NCBI GenBank assembly: GCA_021828805.1
Contig: JAJZCZ010000017.1
Location: 1-32,254, forward strand
Length of the DNA stretch: 32,254 nucleotides
Direction of reading: 5' to 3'
From: Nitrospirota bacterium
GTDB lineage: Bacteria > Nitrospirota > Leptospirillia > Leptospirillales > Leptospirillaceae
Below are positions 31,274 to 32,254 of this stretch, piece after piece (positions within the stretch are counted from its first letter, which is position 1; each line of letters begins with the position of its first letter). A model generated the notes under the pieces. The model was not told the origin of the DNA and did no database searches. It saw only the letters and a list, made by a program, of their open reading frames with translations. The translations under genes were made by a program, and so were the position numbers.

Positions 31274-32131
31274 TCAGCGGGTGAGTCGGCCGTTTCGGTA
31301 GTCGTCGATAGCCTGTTCGATTTGGGCTTTCGTGGTCATCACGAAGGGGCCATAAGCCGCGACCGGTTCTTTAAGCGGGGTGCCCGACGCAAAAAAGATC
31401 CGGGCCCCTTCGGCCCCGGAGATAATGCTGCGGGAAGGCGGAGAGGGATCGCCGGTGGCAAGGACCGCCAGTGTTTCTAAGGCGAGGTCGGATCCGGAGA
31501 CCCGGGCTCCTCCGGAGATGAGGAAGGCGAAGGCCGATCGCCCGGCCAGAAGGGAGGCCGGGATCTCGAGAGATCCCCCCGGATGAAGGGTGATGTCGGC
31601 GCAGACCAGTTGGGTATGGGGATCAAGCGACGGGCCCTTTGTCTCCCCTCCGGAGGCTGGCCAGGAGCCCGCGATCAGGCGGATCTCGCCGTCAGGGAGA
31701 GGAAGAAGGGCCATCTGATCGGGAAGAATTTCCTGATAGTCGGGGTTGGAAAGCTTTTCCCGGGCGGGAAGGTTTACCCACAGCTGGAAGCCGCTCATCC
31801 GCCCTTCCGTCTGCTGGGGCATCTCCGAGTGGATCACTCCCCGGGCCGCCTTCATCCATTGGGCTCCCCCGGTAACGAGGTCCCCCTCGTGGCCGAGGCT
31901 GTCCCGGTGCAGCATGTGACCTTCGATGAGATAGGTCAGGGTCGAGAACCCCCGGTGGGGATGGTCGGGAAATCCCGCAATGTAATCTCCCGGACGGGTG
32001 GTGTTGAAGTGGTCGAGCATCAGGAAGGGATCCAGCGTACGGAGGGCCGGCGTTCCAATGGTGCGGTGGACAACGACCCCCGCGCCCTCCATAAGGCGGG
32101 ACGCGGGAACGAGGACGACATCGCTATGCAT
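31274..32131 (-). CDS. Pirin-family bicupin protein
   Basis: The 285-residue protein has the pirin N-terminal cupin with metal ligands H57 and H59 (FPDHPHRGF), H101 and E103 (GVIHSEMP), and the family segments HRTIGTPALRTLDPFLMLDHF and QLWVNLP. The second cupin lacks such a set, as in other pirins. Bacterial pirins have been described as quercetin dioxygenases or regulators of enzymes, often iron-containing; the role here is unknown. The ATG shares one base with the stop of the gene upstream (TGATG on the - strand), so the two are translationally coupled. Confidence 0.92.
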   Translation of the reverse strand: MHSDVVLVPASRLMEGAGVVVHRTIGTPALRTLDPFLMLDHFNTTRPGDYIAGFPDHPHRGFSTLTYLIEGHMLHRDSLGHEGDLVTGGAQWMKAARGVIHSEMPQQTEGRMSGFQLWVNLPAREKLSNPDYQEILPDQMALLPLPDGEIRLIAGSWPASGGETKGPSLDPHTQLVCADITLHPGGSLEIPASLLAGRSAFAFLISGGARVSGSDLALETLAVLATGDPSPPSRSIISGAEGARIFFASGTPLKEPVAAYGPFVMTTKAQIEQAIDDYRNGRLTR

Positions 32132-32254
32132 CAGGCGTTCTCCACGTCCATGTTGCGGGCCTCGGATTCGTTCAGTGCCTCCAGAAGGATCTGGTAGGTG
32201 TGCAGGTCGATCTTGTTGTCGGCCCAGGCCAGGTCGAGTTTCTCCATGAGGGTC
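32131..32254 (-). CDS. Unidentified protein, C-terminal end only (5' end outside window)
   Basis: An open frame enters from the right edge of the window and stops with TGA at 32131-32133. The visible 41 residues read TLMEKLDLAWADNKID, then LHTYQILLEALNESEAR and NMDVENA. They are mostly helical and acidic, and I do not recognise the family. The frame is supported as coding by its stop overlapping the pirin start codon and by codon use like its neighbours. Confidence 0.6.
   Translation of the reverse strand, partial: TLMEKLDLAWADNKIDLHTYQILLEALNESEARNMDVENA

Noticed and set aside
1-32254. CRISPR arrays, insertion sequences, rRNA genes or large DNA repeats
   Set aside because: Reading through the window showed no regularly spaced repeats, transposase-like proteins, terminal inverted repeats or rRNA-like segments.

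Overview
The window reads as a GC-rich chromosomal segment of an aerobic or microaerophilic Gram-negative bacterium. Genes are tightly packed, often with overlapping stop and start codons. Outer-membrane machinery (type II secretion, Mla-type lipid transport), a cbb3-type haem-copper oxidase subunit and a sulfur-carrier route to cysteine and homocysteine are all present. The overall flavour would fit a Nitrospirota/Leptospirillum-like iron oxidiser, but that is an impression from gene content and not something the sequence proves. I found no CRISPR array, insertion sequence, integrase or rRNA.

Layout. (1) 1-6941, + strand: the end of metK, then ahcY and a compact sulfur-assimilation operon. 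It encodes a ThiS-like carrier, a CysK-type synthase, a MoeB/ThiF-type E1, a threonine-synthase-like PLP enzyme, a MoaD-like carrier, a NIL-domain protein, a second E1 and a JAMM peptidase. Both carriers have two extra residues after the Gly-Gly (-GGRV and -GGSR), so they should need trimming, and the JAMM peptidase at the end of the operon is the obvious candidate. I read the cluster as two parallel thiocarboxylate modules, one for cysteine and one possibly for homocysteine, next to the SAM/SAH cycle. (2) 7093-9748, +: an OmpR/PhoB-type regulator, a histidine kinase with almost no periplasmic part, and a Met/His-rich LTxxQ (Spy/CpxP-like) periplasmic protein. (3) 9756-14407, +: endonuclease IV, MlaE, MlaF, MlaD (with four 34-residue repeats) and a membrane-bound metallophosphoesterase, all overlapping or nearly so. 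(4) 14408-19142, +: a strong promoter, a lone CcoN-type oxidase subunit and a strong terminator, then a MoxR AAA+ ATPase with an N-terminal membrane domain and an in-frame internal start, paired with a VWA-domain partner. This pair resembles the NorQ/NorD and CbbQ/CbbO activators. (5) 19190-29489, - strand: a nine-gene type II secretion operon, gspC-D-E-F-G-N-L-M-K, without H, I or J. (6) 29698-32254: an orphan thiS ending in Gly-Gly-Gly, tRNA-Gly(CCC) with a terminator, an EamA transporter on +, then pirin and the end of another gene on -.

The most unusual parts are the two-module sulfur-carrier operon and the oxidase with its MoxR/VWA pair. Long open frames antisense to real genes are common here because of base composition, and they were left out.
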